DNA of 64,000 nucleotides from Paenibacillaceae bacterium (GCA_015057715.1 SVDS01000003.1:1-64000), one strand, 5' to 3'; numbered from the stretch's first letter, positions 27,476 through 38,352 are shown. Notes: generated from the sequence alone by a model not told the origin. Made by a program: numbers and translations.

Positions 27476-28189
27476 ATGGATGAGACCATGAGATTGATAC
27501 AAATGGCTCACGATGGTGATAAAGCGGCAAGAGACCGGCTTGTGACCGAGAATTTCGGTTTGATCTGGAGTATTGTGCGCAGATTTACGGGGCGTGGTTA
27601 TGAGCCTGAGGATTTATTTCAGATTGGAAGCATTGGTTTAATGAAAGCCATTGATAAATTTGATTTATCCTATGAAGTTAAGTTTTCAACTTATGCAGTT
27701 CCAATGATAACCGGAGAGATCAAGCGTTTTTTAAGAGATGATGGAATCATAAAAGTCAGCCGGTCCATTAAGGAAATGGGAATGAAGGTAAAAAATGTGC
27801 GGGAGGAACTGGTTTACCGCTTTGGAAGAGAGCCTACGGTAGAAGAGATTGCAAGAGAAATCGGGGCCAGTAAAGAAGAAGTGGCAGCTTCTATAGAAGC
27901 TGGAGCTGAGGTGGAATCGTTATATCGTTCTGTCAATAAAAATGACGAAAACAGTCTGCTTCTGATTGATAAAATAGAAGAAGAAAGCTCTGCACAGGAA
28001 GAATTGTTAAACCGCATGGTACTTCGGGAATTGTTAACCGATTTATCGGATAAGGACAGGGAAATTATTATACGCCGGTATTATTACAATGAGACTCAGA
28101 GTCAGATTGCTGATAAGCTTGGCATTTCCCAGGTTCAGGTTTCCCGGCTGGAAAAAAAGATTTTAAAACAGATGCGCGAAAAATTATAG
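27476..28189 (+). CDS. sigF: RNA polymerase sporulation sigma factor SigF
   Basis: YEPEDLFQIGSIGLMKAIDKFDLSYEVKFSTYAVPMITGEIKRFLRDDGIIKVSRS. Confidence 0.97.
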   Translation: MDETMRLIQMAHDGDKAARDRLVTENFGLIWSIVRRFTGRGYEPEDLFQIGSIGLMKAIDKFDLSYEVKFSTYAVPMITGEIKRFLRDDGIIKVSRSIKEMGMKVKNVREELVYRFGREPTVEEIAREIGASKEEVAASIEAGAEVESLYRSVNKNDENSLLLIDKIEEESSAQEELLNRMVLRELLTDLSDKDREIIIRRYYYNETQSQIADKLGISQVQVSRLEKKILKQMREKL

Positions 28190-28251
28190 AATAAAAAATT
28201 TCATACGGCTCATACTAATTTTGAAAACCAGAGAAAAGGATGTGAGCATGT

Positions 28252-28410
28252 ATGGAATCCATGAAACATAAGCTAGTCATGACACTACTGGTCATATGCT
28301 TAATTGCAATTGCAGCTGCAATCTGGTATATGATCGCTGTTATGCCTGATGGTACACAGAAGGAGGGAACACTTGTTGAGGCCGCTCCCAGATGGGAGAT
28401 GGTTGCATGA
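28252..28410 (+). CDS. 52-aa single-TM protein between sigF and spoVAA
   Basis: Not in ORF track; MESMKHKLVMTLLVICLIAIAAAIWYMIAVMPDGTQKEGTLVEAAPRWEMVA*; stop overlaps spoVAA start. Confidence 0.65.
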   Translation: MESMKHKLVMTLLVICLIAIAAAIWYMIAVMPDGTQKEGTLVEAAPRWEMVA

Positions 28411-29033
28411 GTAAGACCGTATATCTAAACATCAGTGAAATTACAGAGGTACACCACAAGGAAGTGCAGCTGAAAGATGTAGCTGATGTCTATTGCGACG
28501 ATTCTGCCGTTTTAAATAAGTGTAATGCGCTGCGGATTAAAACCATTCATTCAGATCGTAACAAGCGTTATATTGAGAGTACACTTGATGTGATAAAAAA
28601 GCTGGTGGAAATGGATCCGGCTATTTCTGTCAATAACGTGGGTAAGGTTGATTATATCATTGATTATCACAGACCTAAATCTCCGAACTGGGTGTGGCAG
28701 TGGATAAAAACAATTTTTGTCTGCGTGATCTGTTATTGCGGTGCTGCTTTTGCAATTATGACATTTAATAACGATGTAAGTGTTACCGATGTATTCAAAG
28801 AAATTTATAAGATTATTATGAAAGAGGAATCCAATGGTTTTACGATTCTGGAAGTCAGTTATTCCGTTGGACTGGCAGTTGGAATTGTTGGATTTTTTAA
28901 TCATTTTGCAAAAATTAAGATCAATACCGATCCGACCCCACTGGAGGTGGAAATGCGTCTTTATGAAGATAATATCAGCAAAACCCTGATCCAGAATGAA
29001 GGGAGAAAGGAGTCTGATATCGATGCTTCTTAA
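28407..29033 (+). CDS. spoVAA: stage V sporulation protein AA
   Basis: MSKTVYLNISEITEVHHKEVQLKDVADVYCDD...; first of the spoVA genes here. Confidence 0.9.
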   Translation: MSKTVYLNISEITEVHHKEVQLKDVADVYCDDSAVLNKCNALRIKTIHSDRNKRYIESTLDVIKKLVEMDPAISVNNVGKVDYIIDYHRPKSPNWVWQWIKTIFVCVICYCGAAFAIMTFNNDVSVTDVFKEIYKIIMKEESNGFTILEVSYSVGLAVGIVGFFNHFAKIKINTDPTPLEVEMRLYEDNISKTLIQNEGRKESDIDAS

Positions 29034-29448
29034 AGAGGTGTTGCTATGCTTTGTCGGATTAAGCGCTGGCGGCATCATAGCAGCCGGCGTTTTTGCCTTT
29101 CTGGCAATCATTGGAGTGTTTCCCCGCCTGATTGGATTTACTCATACAAAGAAACACATTATGCTGTATGAGTCATGTATTATTCTTGGAGGTGTGCTTG
29201 GAAATATCGGTGACATTTATGAAACACCCATTGGCTTTGGAGGTAATATTTTTTTAGGCGTCTTTGGACTTGCTGTGGGAATATTTGTGGGCTGTCTGGT
29301 AATGTCTCTGGCAGAAACATTAAAAGCCCTACCTGTTTTTTGCAGAAGAGTTAATCTGGGGGTTGGGCTGCAATATATCATTCTGTCCATCGCCCTTGGA
29401 AAACTGACCGGTTCCCTGGTATTTTTCGCAGAACGCCTTGGACAATAA
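29023..29448 (+). CDS. spoVAB: stage V sporulation protein AB
   Basis: LLCFVGLSAGGIIAAGVFAFLAIIGVFPRLIGFTHTKKHIMLYE; synteny. Confidence 0.92.
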   Translation: MLLKEVLLCFVGLSAGGIIAAGVFAFLAIIGVFPRLIGFTHTKKHIMLYESCIILGGVLGNIGDIYETPIGFGGNIFLGVFGLAVGIFVGCLVMSLAETLKALPVFCRRVNLGVGLQYIILSIALGKLTGSLVFFAERLGQ

Positions 29449-29477
29449 AAGCAATTTTTGCAGAATGGAGGAAAAGA

Positions 29478-29930
29478 ATGGAAGTTAATAAAAAAGCATA
29501 TGAAGCATATGTAAAGGAAGTAACTCCGGTAAATAAAAAATTCCCTAATATTATCAAAGCTTTTCTAGTAGGAGGAATTATTTGTACGATAGGCCAGATT
29601 TGTACCACGCTGATTATGAACCAGGGAGTGGAAAAGGATACTGCGTCTGCCTGGACGACTCTGATTTTAATTGCAGCCAGCGTGATTCTTACTGGTTTAA
29701 ATATCTATCCCAAAATAACGAAATTTGGGGGTGCCGGAGCTTTGGTACCCATAACCGGCTTCGCAAACTCCGTAGTGGCGCCTGCGGTAGAATTTAAAGC
29801 AGAGGGACAGGTATTTGGAATTGGCTGTAAGATTTTTACCATTGCCGGTCCGGTTATTCTTTACGGCATATTAAGTTCGTGGATACTGGGAGTGATCGCC
29901 TATGTCCTGAAAGCCTTCGGCATAGTGTAG
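29478..29930 (+). CDS. spoVAC: stage V sporulation protein AC
   Basis: YVKEVTPVNKKFPNIIKAFLVGGIICTIGQ...GGAGALVPITGFANSVVAPAVEFKAEG. Confidence 0.95.
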   Translation: MEVNKKAYEAYVKEVTPVNKKFPNIIKAFLVGGIICTIGQICTTLIMNQGVEKDTASAWTTLILIAASVILTGLNIYPKITKFGGAGALVPITGFANSVVAPAVEFKAEGQVFGIGCKIFTIAGPVILYGILSSWILGVIAYVLKAFGIV

Positions 29931-29961
29931 ACCAGACTGAAAGAGAAATGGAGTGAATAAA

Positions 29962-30978
29962 ATGCAGGTTGGAAAAGCAAGCATAAAATTTGAAGAACCT
30001 CCGGTGATTGAGAGCATGGCTTCCATTGTCGGAAAAAAAGAGGGTGAAGGACCCCTTGGCAAGCTTTTTGATGTAGTGGAGCAGGATGATATGTTTGGGG
30101 CAGATACTTGGGAGAAGGCAGAAAGTGCACTGCAAAAGCAAACCGCGGACCTGGCAATTGAAAAAGGAGATATCCGTAAAAAAGACCTCCGTTATTTGTT
30201 TGCCGGGGATTTACTGGGGCAGCTGATTGCAACATCATTTGGTACGGTAGATTTGGAAATACCTTTATTTGGACTTTTTGGTGCCTGCTCCACCATGGGA
30301 GAGGCCTTAAATCTTGGCTCTATGACAGTGGCTGCAGGTTATGCAGACAAAGTAATGGCAATGGCCTCCAGCCATTTTGCAACAGCTGAAAAACAGTTTC
30401 GGTTTCCTCTGGGTTATGGAAATCAACGCCCGTTTTCTTCTTCCTGGACAGTGACCGGCTGCGGAGCTGTTATTCTTACCAAAAACAGAAAAGAAGGAAT
30501 TGCGGCAATTACCGGTATAACTACCGGCCGTATGGTGGATATGGGGATCAAGGATTCCATGAATATGGGAGCGGCTATGGCACCTGCCGCATTTCATACC
30601 ATACAGCAGAACTTTGACGATTTTAATGTAGATGAAAATTATTATGATAAAATCATAACTGGAGATCTTGGCCGGGTTGGCCGCACCATTCTCCTGGACT
30701 TCATGAGAAACAAAGGGCATGATCTGGAGAACATCCATACAGACTGCGGGATAGAAATCTTCGATCCTGATTCCCAGGATACCCATGCGGGAGGAAGCGG
30801 CTGTGGCTGTGCTGCATCAACGCTCTGTTCTTATATATTACCAAAAATCAAGGATGGAACGTGGAAGAGAGTTCTTTTTGTACCAACTGGTGCGCTGCTG
30901 TCCACGGTAAGCTTTAACGAAGGAGAAACCATTCCTGCCATTGCCCATGGAGTTATGATCGAGCATATAGACAACTAA
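29962..30978 (+). CDS. spoVAD: stage V sporulation protein AD
   Basis: FAGDLLGQLIATSFGTVDLEIPLFGLFGACSTMGEAL; HAGGSGCGCAASTL. Confidence 0.96.
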   Translation: MQVGKASIKFEEPPVIESMASIVGKKEGEGPLGKLFDVVEQDDMFGADTWEKAESALQKQTADLAIEKGDIRKKDLRYLFAGDLLGQLIATSFGTVDLEIPLFGLFGACSTMGEALNLGSMTVAAGYADKVMAMASSHFATAEKQFRFPLGYGNQRPFSSSWTVTGCGAVILTKNRKEGIAAITGITTGRMVDMGIKDSMNMGAAMAPAAFHTIQQNFDDFNVDENYYDKIITGDLGRVGRTILLDFMRNKGHDLENIHTDCGIEIFDPDSQDTHAGGSGCGCAASTLCSYILPKIKDGTWKRVLFVPTGALLSTVSFNEGETIPAIAHGVMIEHIDN

Positions 30979-30996
30979 TCTGGAAAGGAGAATTCT

Positions 30997-31353
30997 ATGG
31001 AATTTGTAAAAGCATTTTTGGTAGGCGGAGCAATCTGTGCAGTGGTTCAGGTTGTGATGGATAATACCAAGTTGATGCCCGGGCGGATTATGGTGCTTTT
31101 AGTAGTAATCGGAAGCATTCTTGGAGCCCTTGGAATCTATCAGCCCTTTAGTGACTGGGCAGGAGCTGGAGCAACGGTTCCTCTTCTGGGATTTGGAAAT
31201 TCTCTGTGGAAAGGCGTCTTAAAGAGCATGGGAGAAGACGGTTTTCTGGGAGTATTTAAAGGTGGATTTACTGCAAGCGCAGTGGGGATATCCGGTGCTT
31301 TGATTTTTGGATATCTGGGATCCATTATATTCAAGCCGAAAATGAAAAGCTGA
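30997..31353 (+). CDS. spoVAE: stage V sporulation protein AE
   Basis: MEFVKAFLVGGAICAVVQVVMDNTKLMPGRIMV...GAGATVPLLGFGNSLWKGV. Confidence 0.93.
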   Translation: MEFVKAFLVGGAICAVVQVVMDNTKLMPGRIMVLLVVIGSILGALGIYQPFSDWAGAGATVPLLGFGNSLWKGVLKSMGEDGFLGVFKGGFTASAVGISGALIFGYLGSIIFKPKMKS

Positions 31354-31366
31354 TTTTATATAAGAA

Positions 31367-31402
31367 AAGGGCATCAGACCTGTTTTAAGGTTTGATGCCC
31401 TT
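31367..31402. terminator. bidirectional terminator between spoVAE and PBP
   Basis: AAGGGCATCAGACC...GGTTTGATGCCCTT with T-rich flank. Confidence 0.78.
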
Positions 31403-31409
31403 CTTTTGA

Positions 31410-34061
31410 TCAATAATCTTCCCAGGGATAAATGGGTTTGTTTGCGCCGGGATTTTGTGGAATGTAGCCCGGTGCGTATTGCTGGGGAGATGTTTCATCC
31501 TCGTAAGGATAACTGCCTGGAGGTATGGTAATGGAATTTGCTGAATGAATGGTGCAATATCCAGGCATTGCGTATTTGGAATCATCTGTCTGACCTGTCT
31601 CGCCGTTTGGAAGTACCATAAATACGGCAGTTGTCCGTTCCGGACAATAAGGAGTGGGTAGCTGATGAGATACGGAACATACGGTTGCTCTTACGTGATT
31701 GTTACATACGTCTGTAGGTACCGTTCCCTTTGCAAAGTATTCTGTATAAACAGCATTGCCTCTTGGATCTTCCGTACAGACACCGGTCACTGCCAGTTTG
31801 CCGGATTTTCGGCAGATCTGAGCAGTTTCTACACTGTCAGGCATAGGAAAACCGGGATCTGGCTTTCCTTCATGGATTCTGGTCATGATCTTACGCCAGA
31901 TTGCCTTGTGGAAGGAGGCACCTCCGTTTTGCTTCGTCAGTTTCTGGTTATCGTCGCATCCAGCCCAGATACCGGCCGTATAGTAGGGGGTATAACCTAC
32001 AAACCAGATATCGTTGTTGGCTGAGGTGGTACCGCTTTTTCCAGCAGCGGACATTCCCGGTATTTTAGCAGCAGGGCTGGTGGAACTGGGTCCTGAGCTG
32101 GAAAATTTCCGGCTGCTTTCCATGGAAGCTGCCATTGCATCGGTTAAGAGAAATGCAGTGGAGTCTTTTAAAACACGATGGGTCTCGGGTGTATTATCAA
32201 TTAATACCTTGCCGTCGTGATCCAGGATCTTGGTGAAAAAGACCGGTTTTGTATAGACTCCGCCATTGGCAATGGTGGCAAAAGCGCCGGTAAGCTCTAA
32301 GTTTGAAACTCCCTTGGTGATTCCTCCCAGTGCAAGAGCCGGATTGTAATCGGTGTCAGTCAGGGAAGTAATTCCAAAGTTTCTTGCATACTCCACTCCC
32401 AGCTGGGGCTTCACTGTTTCAACCAGACATCGCACAGCAACGATATTCATGGAATAAACAATACCTTCACGGATGCTTGAGTATCCCTGATATCCGGAGC
32501 TGTACCAGTTTGAAAATGTTTTATTGCCAATCGTATAAACAGAATCATAATAAACGGATCCCAGGGTAGCACCGCAGGTGTCCAGAGCCGGAGAGAATGC
32601 GGTGAGGATTTTAAAGGTAGAACCTGGCTGACGATAGGTATTGCTGGCACGGTTTAATGTCAGGCTGGCCAGTTTCTGTCCCCGTCCTCCGTTAATTGCT
32701 TTTACTTCTCCTGTTTTCTGATCCATAATAACAAAGGATGCCTGAGGCTGCAGGGTTTTATGAAGGCTTTCTCCAATTATGGTATCTCCTTCTTTCAGCT
32801 GATAGCTTTTATAGCCCTGTATATCTGCCTCCGCCGCTTCTTCGCTATTGTATAGCCCATCATAGCCGTTGTCCCCCATCTCTTTGTGATAGCGCTTGAC
32901 ATTTTCTTCGGAGTAGTGGGTGGTTGTTCCATCCTTGTGAGAGACAGACAGCCTGTATTCGATGGAATAGCGTGCTGCAGTATAATTTTCCGGATTATTG
33001 ATTTCCTCATCTACAATGGTCTGGATTCCAGGATCCTGGGTTGTGTAGATGGAGAGACCTCCGCTGTATAGCATATTATGAGCCTGAGTGTCGGTATAGC
33101 CTAATCGTTCTTTCATGGAAGTGATAACTTCTTCCACCAGTTTGTCTGTAAAATAACTGTATGGAGATGCAGTTTCCTTAGTTACAGTGTCAACATTCTG
33201 GATTCGGGAATAGACGTCATCTGCAAGAGCCTGGTCTTCCTCTTCCTTTGTAATATATCCCTGATCATGCATGTATTGAAGAATGACCTTCTGCTTTTCT
33301 GCGTTATTCTTCTGACCGGATATTGGGTTAAATTTAGAAGGGTTTTGGGTGATTCCTGCTAAAACAGCACATTCAGATAAAGTCAGTTCCGATACATTTT
33401 TGTTGAAATATCTCTTGGCAGCCACTTTGACGCCCAGAGTATTGTTGCCTAAGTTAATGGTGTTTAAGTAGTTGGTAATGATCTGCTCCTTTGACATAAC
33501 ACCGTCAAGTTTAATGGCCAGAAACCATTCCTGAAATTTTCGTTCCAGACGTTCTCCAAAACTTTTTTCCATACCTCCGCCAAACACACTGTTTTTAATC
33601 AGCTGCTGTGTAATGGTGCTTCCGCCTCCGGCTGTGGAATCGCCGGTCAGTACTCCTCTTACCGCTCTCATAATGGAGCGCAGATCGATTCCGTTATGTT
33701 CCCAGAATCTGGAATCCTCATAAGAAACAAAAGCATTGACCAGATTTTTAGGAAGTTCCTCGTAAGTGGCTTCCTCTCTGTTTGAACCTGCAGTTACCAG
33801 GGTCTCGGTGACATTGCCCGCACTGTCGTAAACGGTAGTGGCATATTCGTTGGGGACAATGGTTGAGATGTCCACATCAGGAGCATTGTCTATGATTCCT
33901 TTTACCATGCCAAATAAGACGCTTGCAGCCACAATGCTTCCAAACAGGCATAGGATAAACAGACTTTTTAAAAAGGCAAGAAAAACCTTTGTGGTGTATT
34001 TCCTCGCTTTTGAATTGGCAGATTTGATCTTTCTCTCTGTCGCTTGCTTGCCGTAATTCAT
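31410..34061 (-). CDS. class A penicillin-binding protein (PBP1A family)
   Basis: GT51: EDSRFWEHNGIDLRSIMRAVRGVLTGDSTAGGGSTITQQLIKN; transpeptidase: RQPGSTFKILTAFSPAL (SxxK), SMN, KSGTT. Confidence 0.95.
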   Translation of the reverse strand: MNYGKQATERKIKSANSKARKYTTKVFLAFLKSLFILCLFGSIVAASVLFGMVKGIIDNAPDVDISTIVPNEYATTVYDSAGNVTETLVTAGSNREEATYEELPKNLVNAFVSYEDSRFWEHNGIDLRSIMRAVRGVLTGDSTAGGGSTITQQLIKNSVFGGGMEKSFGERLERKFQEWFLAIKLDGVMSKEQIITNYLNTINLGNNTLGVKVAAKRYFNKNVSELTLSECAVLAGITQNPSKFNPISGQKNNAEKQKVILQYMHDQGYITKEEEDQALADDVYSRIQNVDTVTKETASPYSYFTDKLVEEVITSMKERLGYTDTQAHNMLYSGGLSIYTTQDPGIQTIVDEEINNPENYTAARYSIEYRLSVSHKDGTTTHYSEENVKRYHKEMGDNGYDGLYNSEEAAEADIQGYKSYQLKEGDTIIGESLHKTLQPQASFVIMDQKTGEVKAINGGRGQKLASLTLNRASNTYRQPGSTFKILTAFSPALDTCGATLGSVYYDSVYTIGNKTFSNWYSSGYQGYSSIREGIVYSMNIVAVRCLVETVKPQLGVEYARNFGITSLTDTDYNPALALGGITKGVSNLELTGAFATIANGGVYTKPVFFTKILDHDGKVLIDNTPETHRVLKDSTAFLLTDAMAASMESSRKFSSSGPSSTSPAAKIPGMSAAGKSGTTSANNDIWFVGYTPYYTAGIWAGCDDNQKLTKQNGGASFHKAIWRKIMTRIHEGKPDPGFPMPDSVETAQICRKSGKLAVTGVCTEDPRGNAVYTEYFAKGTVPTDVCNNHVRATVCSVSHQLPTPYCPERTTAVFMVLPNGETGQTDDSKYAMPGYCTIHSANSITIPPGSYPYEDETSPQQYAPGYIPQNPGANKPIYPWEDY

Positions 34062-34224
34062 GGGAAACCTCCTTTACCGGTTCATTATACCAAAAATTGT
34101 CGTGCAATTCAACACTTACCATTTTTGGAAGAAATTTATCCATTTATACATGGAACCTTGATCCTGCACCTTATTTTGGATATAATGGGAGAGGATTGTT
34201 TATATAGAAGAAATGAGGACGCGT

Positions 34225-34887
34225 ATGAGAAAAGCCTATAAAATATTATACAAAGAAGGTACGGGAGAAATTATTGAAAAGAAATCCCGTTTTATAGCCA
34301 GCTTTCGGCCTGTTAAAACAGAAGAAGAGGCTCAGGCGTTTATAGAAGAAATAAGAAAAAAATACTGGGATGCCAGTCATAACTGTTATGCCTGGATTCT
34401 GGGAGAGAATGGGGAAGGGAAGCGATGCAGTGACGACGGAGAACCCAGTCAGACAGCCGGAAAGCCCATGCTTGATGTTCTGGAAGGGGAGGAAATTGTG
34501 AATCTCTGTGTGGTAGTTACCCGCTATTTTGGCGGAACCCTTCTTGGTACTGGAGGTCTTGTAAGAGCTTATTCCGGGGCAGTAAAGGAAGGCCTTAAGT
34601 CCTGTACGGTTCTGACTCTGCTACCGGCAAAAAAACTTATCATTGATACAGATTATAATGGAGTGGGAAAAATACAGTATCTTTTGGGCCAGTCAGATAT
34701 TATAACGTTAAACAGTGAATATACGGATCATGTGGTGCTCACGGTGCTGGTACCTGATGAGGAAGTTTTAAAGCTTCAGGCAGACATTACGGAAGCCACA
34801 GGAGGAAAAGCAAATCTTGTGACAGGGGATTCCGTATTTTTTGGCATACACGAAAAAGAAGTATTATTGTTTCCAGAAGGGGAATAG
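34225..34887 (+). CDS. YigZ family protein (IMPACT-like)
   Basis: KKSRFIASFRPVKTEEEAQAFIEEIRKKYWDASHNCYAW...SDDGEPSQTAGKPMLDVL...VTRYFGGTLLGTGGLVRAYS. Confidence 0.95.
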   Translation: MRKAYKILYKEGTGEIIEKKSRFIASFRPVKTEEEAQAFIEEIRKKYWDASHNCYAWILGENGEGKRCSDDGEPSQTAGKPMLDVLEGEEIVNLCVVVTRYFGGTLLGTGGLVRAYSGAVKEGLKSCTVLTLLPAKKLIIDTDYNGVGKIQYLLGQSDIITLNSEYTDHVVLTVLVPDEEVLKLQADITEATGGKANLVTGDSVFFGIHEKEVLLFPEGE

Positions 34888-34910
34888 TTTTCAGAAAATA
34901 TAAAAAAATC

Positions 34911-34994
34911 TTGCAATATTATATTTCAGGTGTTATACTAATAAATCGTGATAATGTAGATGAAACTAAGGGCATAGCAGGTCCTTAGTTTTTT
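34911..34994 (+). promoter_or_regulatory. promoter TTGCAA-N17-TATACT followed by an intrinsic-terminator-like hairpin in the typA leader
   Basis: -35 34911-34916, -10 34934-34939; hairpin AACTAAGG(34964-34971)...CCTTAGTT(34983-34990)TTTTA. Confidence 0.6.
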
Positions 34995-35052
34995 ATGATA
35001 TGGGAATGAATTACCTGTATTATGCTTGAATAACAGAAAGAAGAGTACATTT

Positions 35053-36894
35053 ATGAAGATGAAAAGAGAAGACGTCAGGAATGTGGCAATCATTGCCCAC
35101 GTCGATCATGGTAAAACTACGCTTGTGGATGCCCTGTTAAAGCAGAGCGGTGTGTTCCGTGAGAATCAGGAAGTGGTAGAACGCGTTATGGATTCCAATG
35201 ATATTGAAAGAGAGCGCGGAATCACCATCTTATCCAAGAATACAGCAGTTCATTTCAGAGATACAAAGATTAATATTATTGATACGCCTGGACATGCGGA
35301 TTTCGGCGGAGAAGTAGAGCGTGTATTAAAGATGGTTAACGGAGTTATTCTGGTAGTAGACGCTTATGAAGGTGTTATGCCCCAGACCAAGTTCGTATTA
35401 AGAAAAGCACTTGAATTAGGACTTTCTGTCGTAGCCTGTATCAATAAGATTGACAGACCGGAAGCAAGACCGGAGGAAGTAGAAGAAGAAGTGTTAGAGC
35501 TTCTTATGGACCTTGACGCAAGTGAAGAGCAGCTGGATTGTCCGTTCCTCTATGCTTCAGCAAAAGCTGGATTTGCAAAAAAACAGCTTGATGATGAAGG
35601 CGTTGACATGGCTCCTTTATTCCAGACTGTCCTTGATCATATCCCTGCACCAGAAGGAGATCCGGAAGCTTCTACCCAGCTTTTAATCAGTACCATCGAT
35701 TATAATGAGTATGTTGGACGAATCGGAGTTGGTAAAGTAGATAACGGCAAAATCAAAGTTAATCAGGAATGCGTCATAGTCAATCATCATGATCCTGACA
35801 AATTCCGCAAGGTTAAGGTTGGTAAGCTTTATGAATATGAAGGCCTTAATAAGGTAGAAGTACAGGAAGCAGGAATTGGTGCCATTGTAGCCATCTCAGG
35901 TATTGCAGATATCCATATTGGTGATACCCTCTGTTCTGTGGAAAACCCGGAAGCCATTCCGTTCCAGAAGATTTCTGAACCAACAATCGCCATGAATTTC
36001 ATGGTAAATGACAGCCCTCTCGCAGGACAGGAAGGTAAATTTATCACTTCCCGTCATTTAAGAGAACGTTTATTCCGCGAATTAAATACAGATGTCAGCC
36101 TTCGTGTGGAGGAGACAGAATCACCCGACTGCTTTAAGGTTTCCGGCAGAGGAGAACTTCATTTATCTGTACTGATTGAGAATATGAGACGAGAAGGCTT
36201 TGAATTTGCAGTAAGTAAAGCAGAAGTTTTGTATCATTATGACGAAAGAAACAGAAAACTGGAACCAATGGAAATCGCTTATATCGATGTACCGGAAGAG
36301 TTTACCGGAGCTGTTATTCAAAAGCTGACAGGCCGTAAAGGTGAACTTCAGGGTATGAGCCCGGCTAACGGCGGATATACAAGACTTGAATTTTCCATTC
36401 CATCCAGAGGATTAATCGGTTACCGCGGTGAATTTATGACAGACACCAAGGGAAACGGAATTATGAACACTACATTTGATGATTATGCACCGTTTAAGGG
36501 TGAATTGTCTTATAGAAAGTCCGGATCCTTAATTGCTTATGAATCAGGAGAATCCATAACCTATGGTCTTTACAACGCCCAGGAGAGAGGAATTCTGTTT
36601 ATCGGAGCTGGAGTTAAGGTATATTCCGGTATGGTAATCGGACAGAACCCCAAGGCAGAAGATATTGAAATTAATATCTGTAAAGCAAAGAAACTGACCA
36701 ATACCCGTTCTTCCGGTGCAGATGACGCTTTGAAACTCAGTACTCCGAAGGAGATGAGCTTAGAGCAGTCTCTTGACTTTATTGATGTTGATGAGCTGTT
36801 GGAGATCACCCCTGTCAGTCTTCGAATCAGAAAGAAAATTTTGGATCCAACAATTAGAAAACGTACTTCTCAGAATAAAAAATCATCCGTATAA
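35053..36894 (+). CDS. typA: translational GTPase TypA/BipA
   Basis: [42 protein letters not shown]-terminal TypA domain [25 protein letters not shown]. Confidence 0.97.
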   Translation: MKMKREDVRNVAIIAHVDHGKTTLVDALLKQSGVFRENQEVVERVMDSNDIERERGITILSKNTAVHFRDTKINIIDTPGHADFGGEVERVLKMVNGVILVVDAYEGVMPQTKFVLRKALELGLSVVACINKIDRPEARPEEVEEEVLELLMDLDASEEQLDCPFLYASAKAGFAKKQLDDEGVDMAPLFQTVLDHIPAPEGDPEASTQLLISTIDYNEYVGRIGVGKVDNGKIKVNQECVIVNHHDPDKFRKVKVGKLYEYEGLNKVEVQEAGIGAIVAISGIADIHIGDTLCSVENPEAIPFQKISEPTIAMNFMVNDSPLAGQEGKFITSRHLRERLFRELNTDVSLRVEETESPDCFKVSGRGELHLSVLIENMRREGFEFAVSKAEVLYHYDERNRKLEPMEIAYIDVPEEFTGAVIQKLTGRKGELQGMSPANGGYTRLEFSIPSRGLIGYRGEFMTDTKGNGIMNTTFDDYAPFKGELSYRKSGSLIAYESGESITYGLYNAQERGILFIGAGVKVYSGMVIGQNPKAEDIEINICKAKKLTNTRSSGADDALKLSTPKEMSLEQSLDFIDVDELLEITPVSLRIRKKILDPTIRKRTSQNKKSSV

Positions 36895-37096
36895 ATTGTT
36901 ATAAACAGGAGAATGCTGACGCAGATCGCCGAAATATCGCCGATCAGTCAGCATTCTCTGTTATTTTTTGTGCATTCTGCCTCCTTCTGTCGATATTTTT
37001 GGTATGCTTTTTATCATTTTCATGTATTCTGCCACATAAATTTAATATTAGCTGTGAAGCATATTAGCAAATTAGTGAAAGAAGAGGAGAAATACT

Positions 37097-37723
37097 ATGT
37101 CAGAAAAAATGATTGAAAACAACAAAGTAAGCGTTATCGGAGAGATTGTCTCCGGCTTCACCTTCAGCCATGAGGTATTTGGAGAAGGATTCTATATGGT
37201 GGACATTGCGGTAAACCGTCTCAGTGATCAGGCAGACGTGATCCCGCTGATGATCTCCGAACGTCTCATCGACGTGGAAGGAAATTACGAAAGTTGTACC
37301 ATAGAAGCGGTTGGTCAGTTCCGTTCCTATAATCGTCATGAGGGAACAAAGAACCGCCTTGTACTTTCCGTATTTGTTCGTGAGATCCACTTTATGGAAG
37401 AGTTTACAGATTACACAAAAACCAATCAAATTTTTCTGGATGGATATATCTGCAAAGCGCCCATTTACAGAAAAACCCCGTTAGGCAGGGAAATTGCAGA
37501 TTTACTCCTTGCAGTCAACCGCCCTTATGGAAAGTCCGATTACATACCCTGTATCGCATGGGGAAGAAATGCAAGATATGCTTCTGGTTTTACAGTAGGC
37601 ACCAGAGTGAAAGTCTGGGGAAGAGTCCAGAGCAGAGAGTATACCAAAAAGCTCACGGATACGGAATGTGAAAAGAGAGTGGCTTACGAGGTATCGGTCA
37701 GCAAGCTGGAGTGCTCTGAATAA
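37097..37723 (+). CDS. single-stranded DNA-binding protein-like (two OB-like segments)
   Basis: VSVIGEIVSGFTFSHEVFGEGFYMVDIAVNRLSDQ...NQIFLDGYICKAPIYRKTPLGREIADLLLAVNRPYGKSDYIPCIAWGRNAR. Confidence 0.82.
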   Translation: MSEKMIENNKVSVIGEIVSGFTFSHEVFGEGFYMVDIAVNRLSDQADVIPLMISERLIDVEGNYESCTIEAVGQFRSYNRHEGTKNRLVLSVFVREIHFMEEFTDYTKTNQIFLDGYICKAPIYRKTPLGREIADLLLAVNRPYGKSDYIPCIAWGRNARYASGFTVGTRVKVWGRVQSREYTKKLTDTECEKRVAYEVSVSKLECSE

Positions 37724-37848
37724 AATATTATTAATATGTTAAGGAAATAATAAGAAAACTTGAAAAAATATTAATTATATGATACGATAAGCAGGTTCTA
37801 ACATAATAAGTAAATAATTGCTTTTTAGCTGTTATGAGGTGCTGAAAG

Positions 37849-38352
37849 ATGAATCGAGGTACGATACAGGTTATATGCGGGGAAGGAAAAGGCAAGACGT
37901 CTTCTGCACTCGGCATGGGAATCGAGGCTCTGACAAAGAACAGAACTGTCATCATGATCCAGTTTTTGAAAGGCTGTCAGGGACGGGGATCTCTGGAGAT
38001 TATGAAAAGACTGGAACCGGAGATGAAGATCTTCCGGTTTGAAAAGTGCGATGGATTATTTGAGAATCTGTCCATGGAACGGCAGGAAGAGGAACGTATG
38101 AATATCCGCAATGGTCTTAATTTTGCCAGAAAAGTAGTGTCTACGGGAGAATGCGATATGCTGATCCTGGATGAAATTCTTGGACTTTTGGACCAGGGCA
38201 TTGTAGAAGCGGGAGAACTCATAAAACTTCTTCAGTCTAAAGTGGATGAGATGGAGGTCGTATTAACCGGTAAGGTATTTTCAAAAGAGATAGAACCTTA
38301 TGTAGACAGTATTCTGGAAATCAATCATGTAAAAGTTGACAATACAAAATAA
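37849..38352 (+). CDS. cob(I)yrinic acid a,c-diamide adenosyltransferase (CobO/CobA/BtuR family)
   Basis: GTIQVICGEGKGKTSSALGMGIEAL P-loop; MLILDEILGLLDQGIV; VVLTGK. Confidence 0.9.
   Translation: MNRGTIQVICGEGKGKTSSALGMGIEALTKNRTVIMIQFLKGCQGRGSLEIMKRLEPEMKIFRFEKCDGLFENLSMERQEEERMNIRNGLNFARKVVSTGECDMLILDEILGLLDQGIVEAGELIKLLQSKVDEMEVVLTGKVFSKEIEPYVDSILEINHVKVDNTK

Noticed and set aside
30307-30786. 159-aa minus-strand ORF within spoVAD
   Set aside because: Antisense to a confidently identified spoVAD gene.
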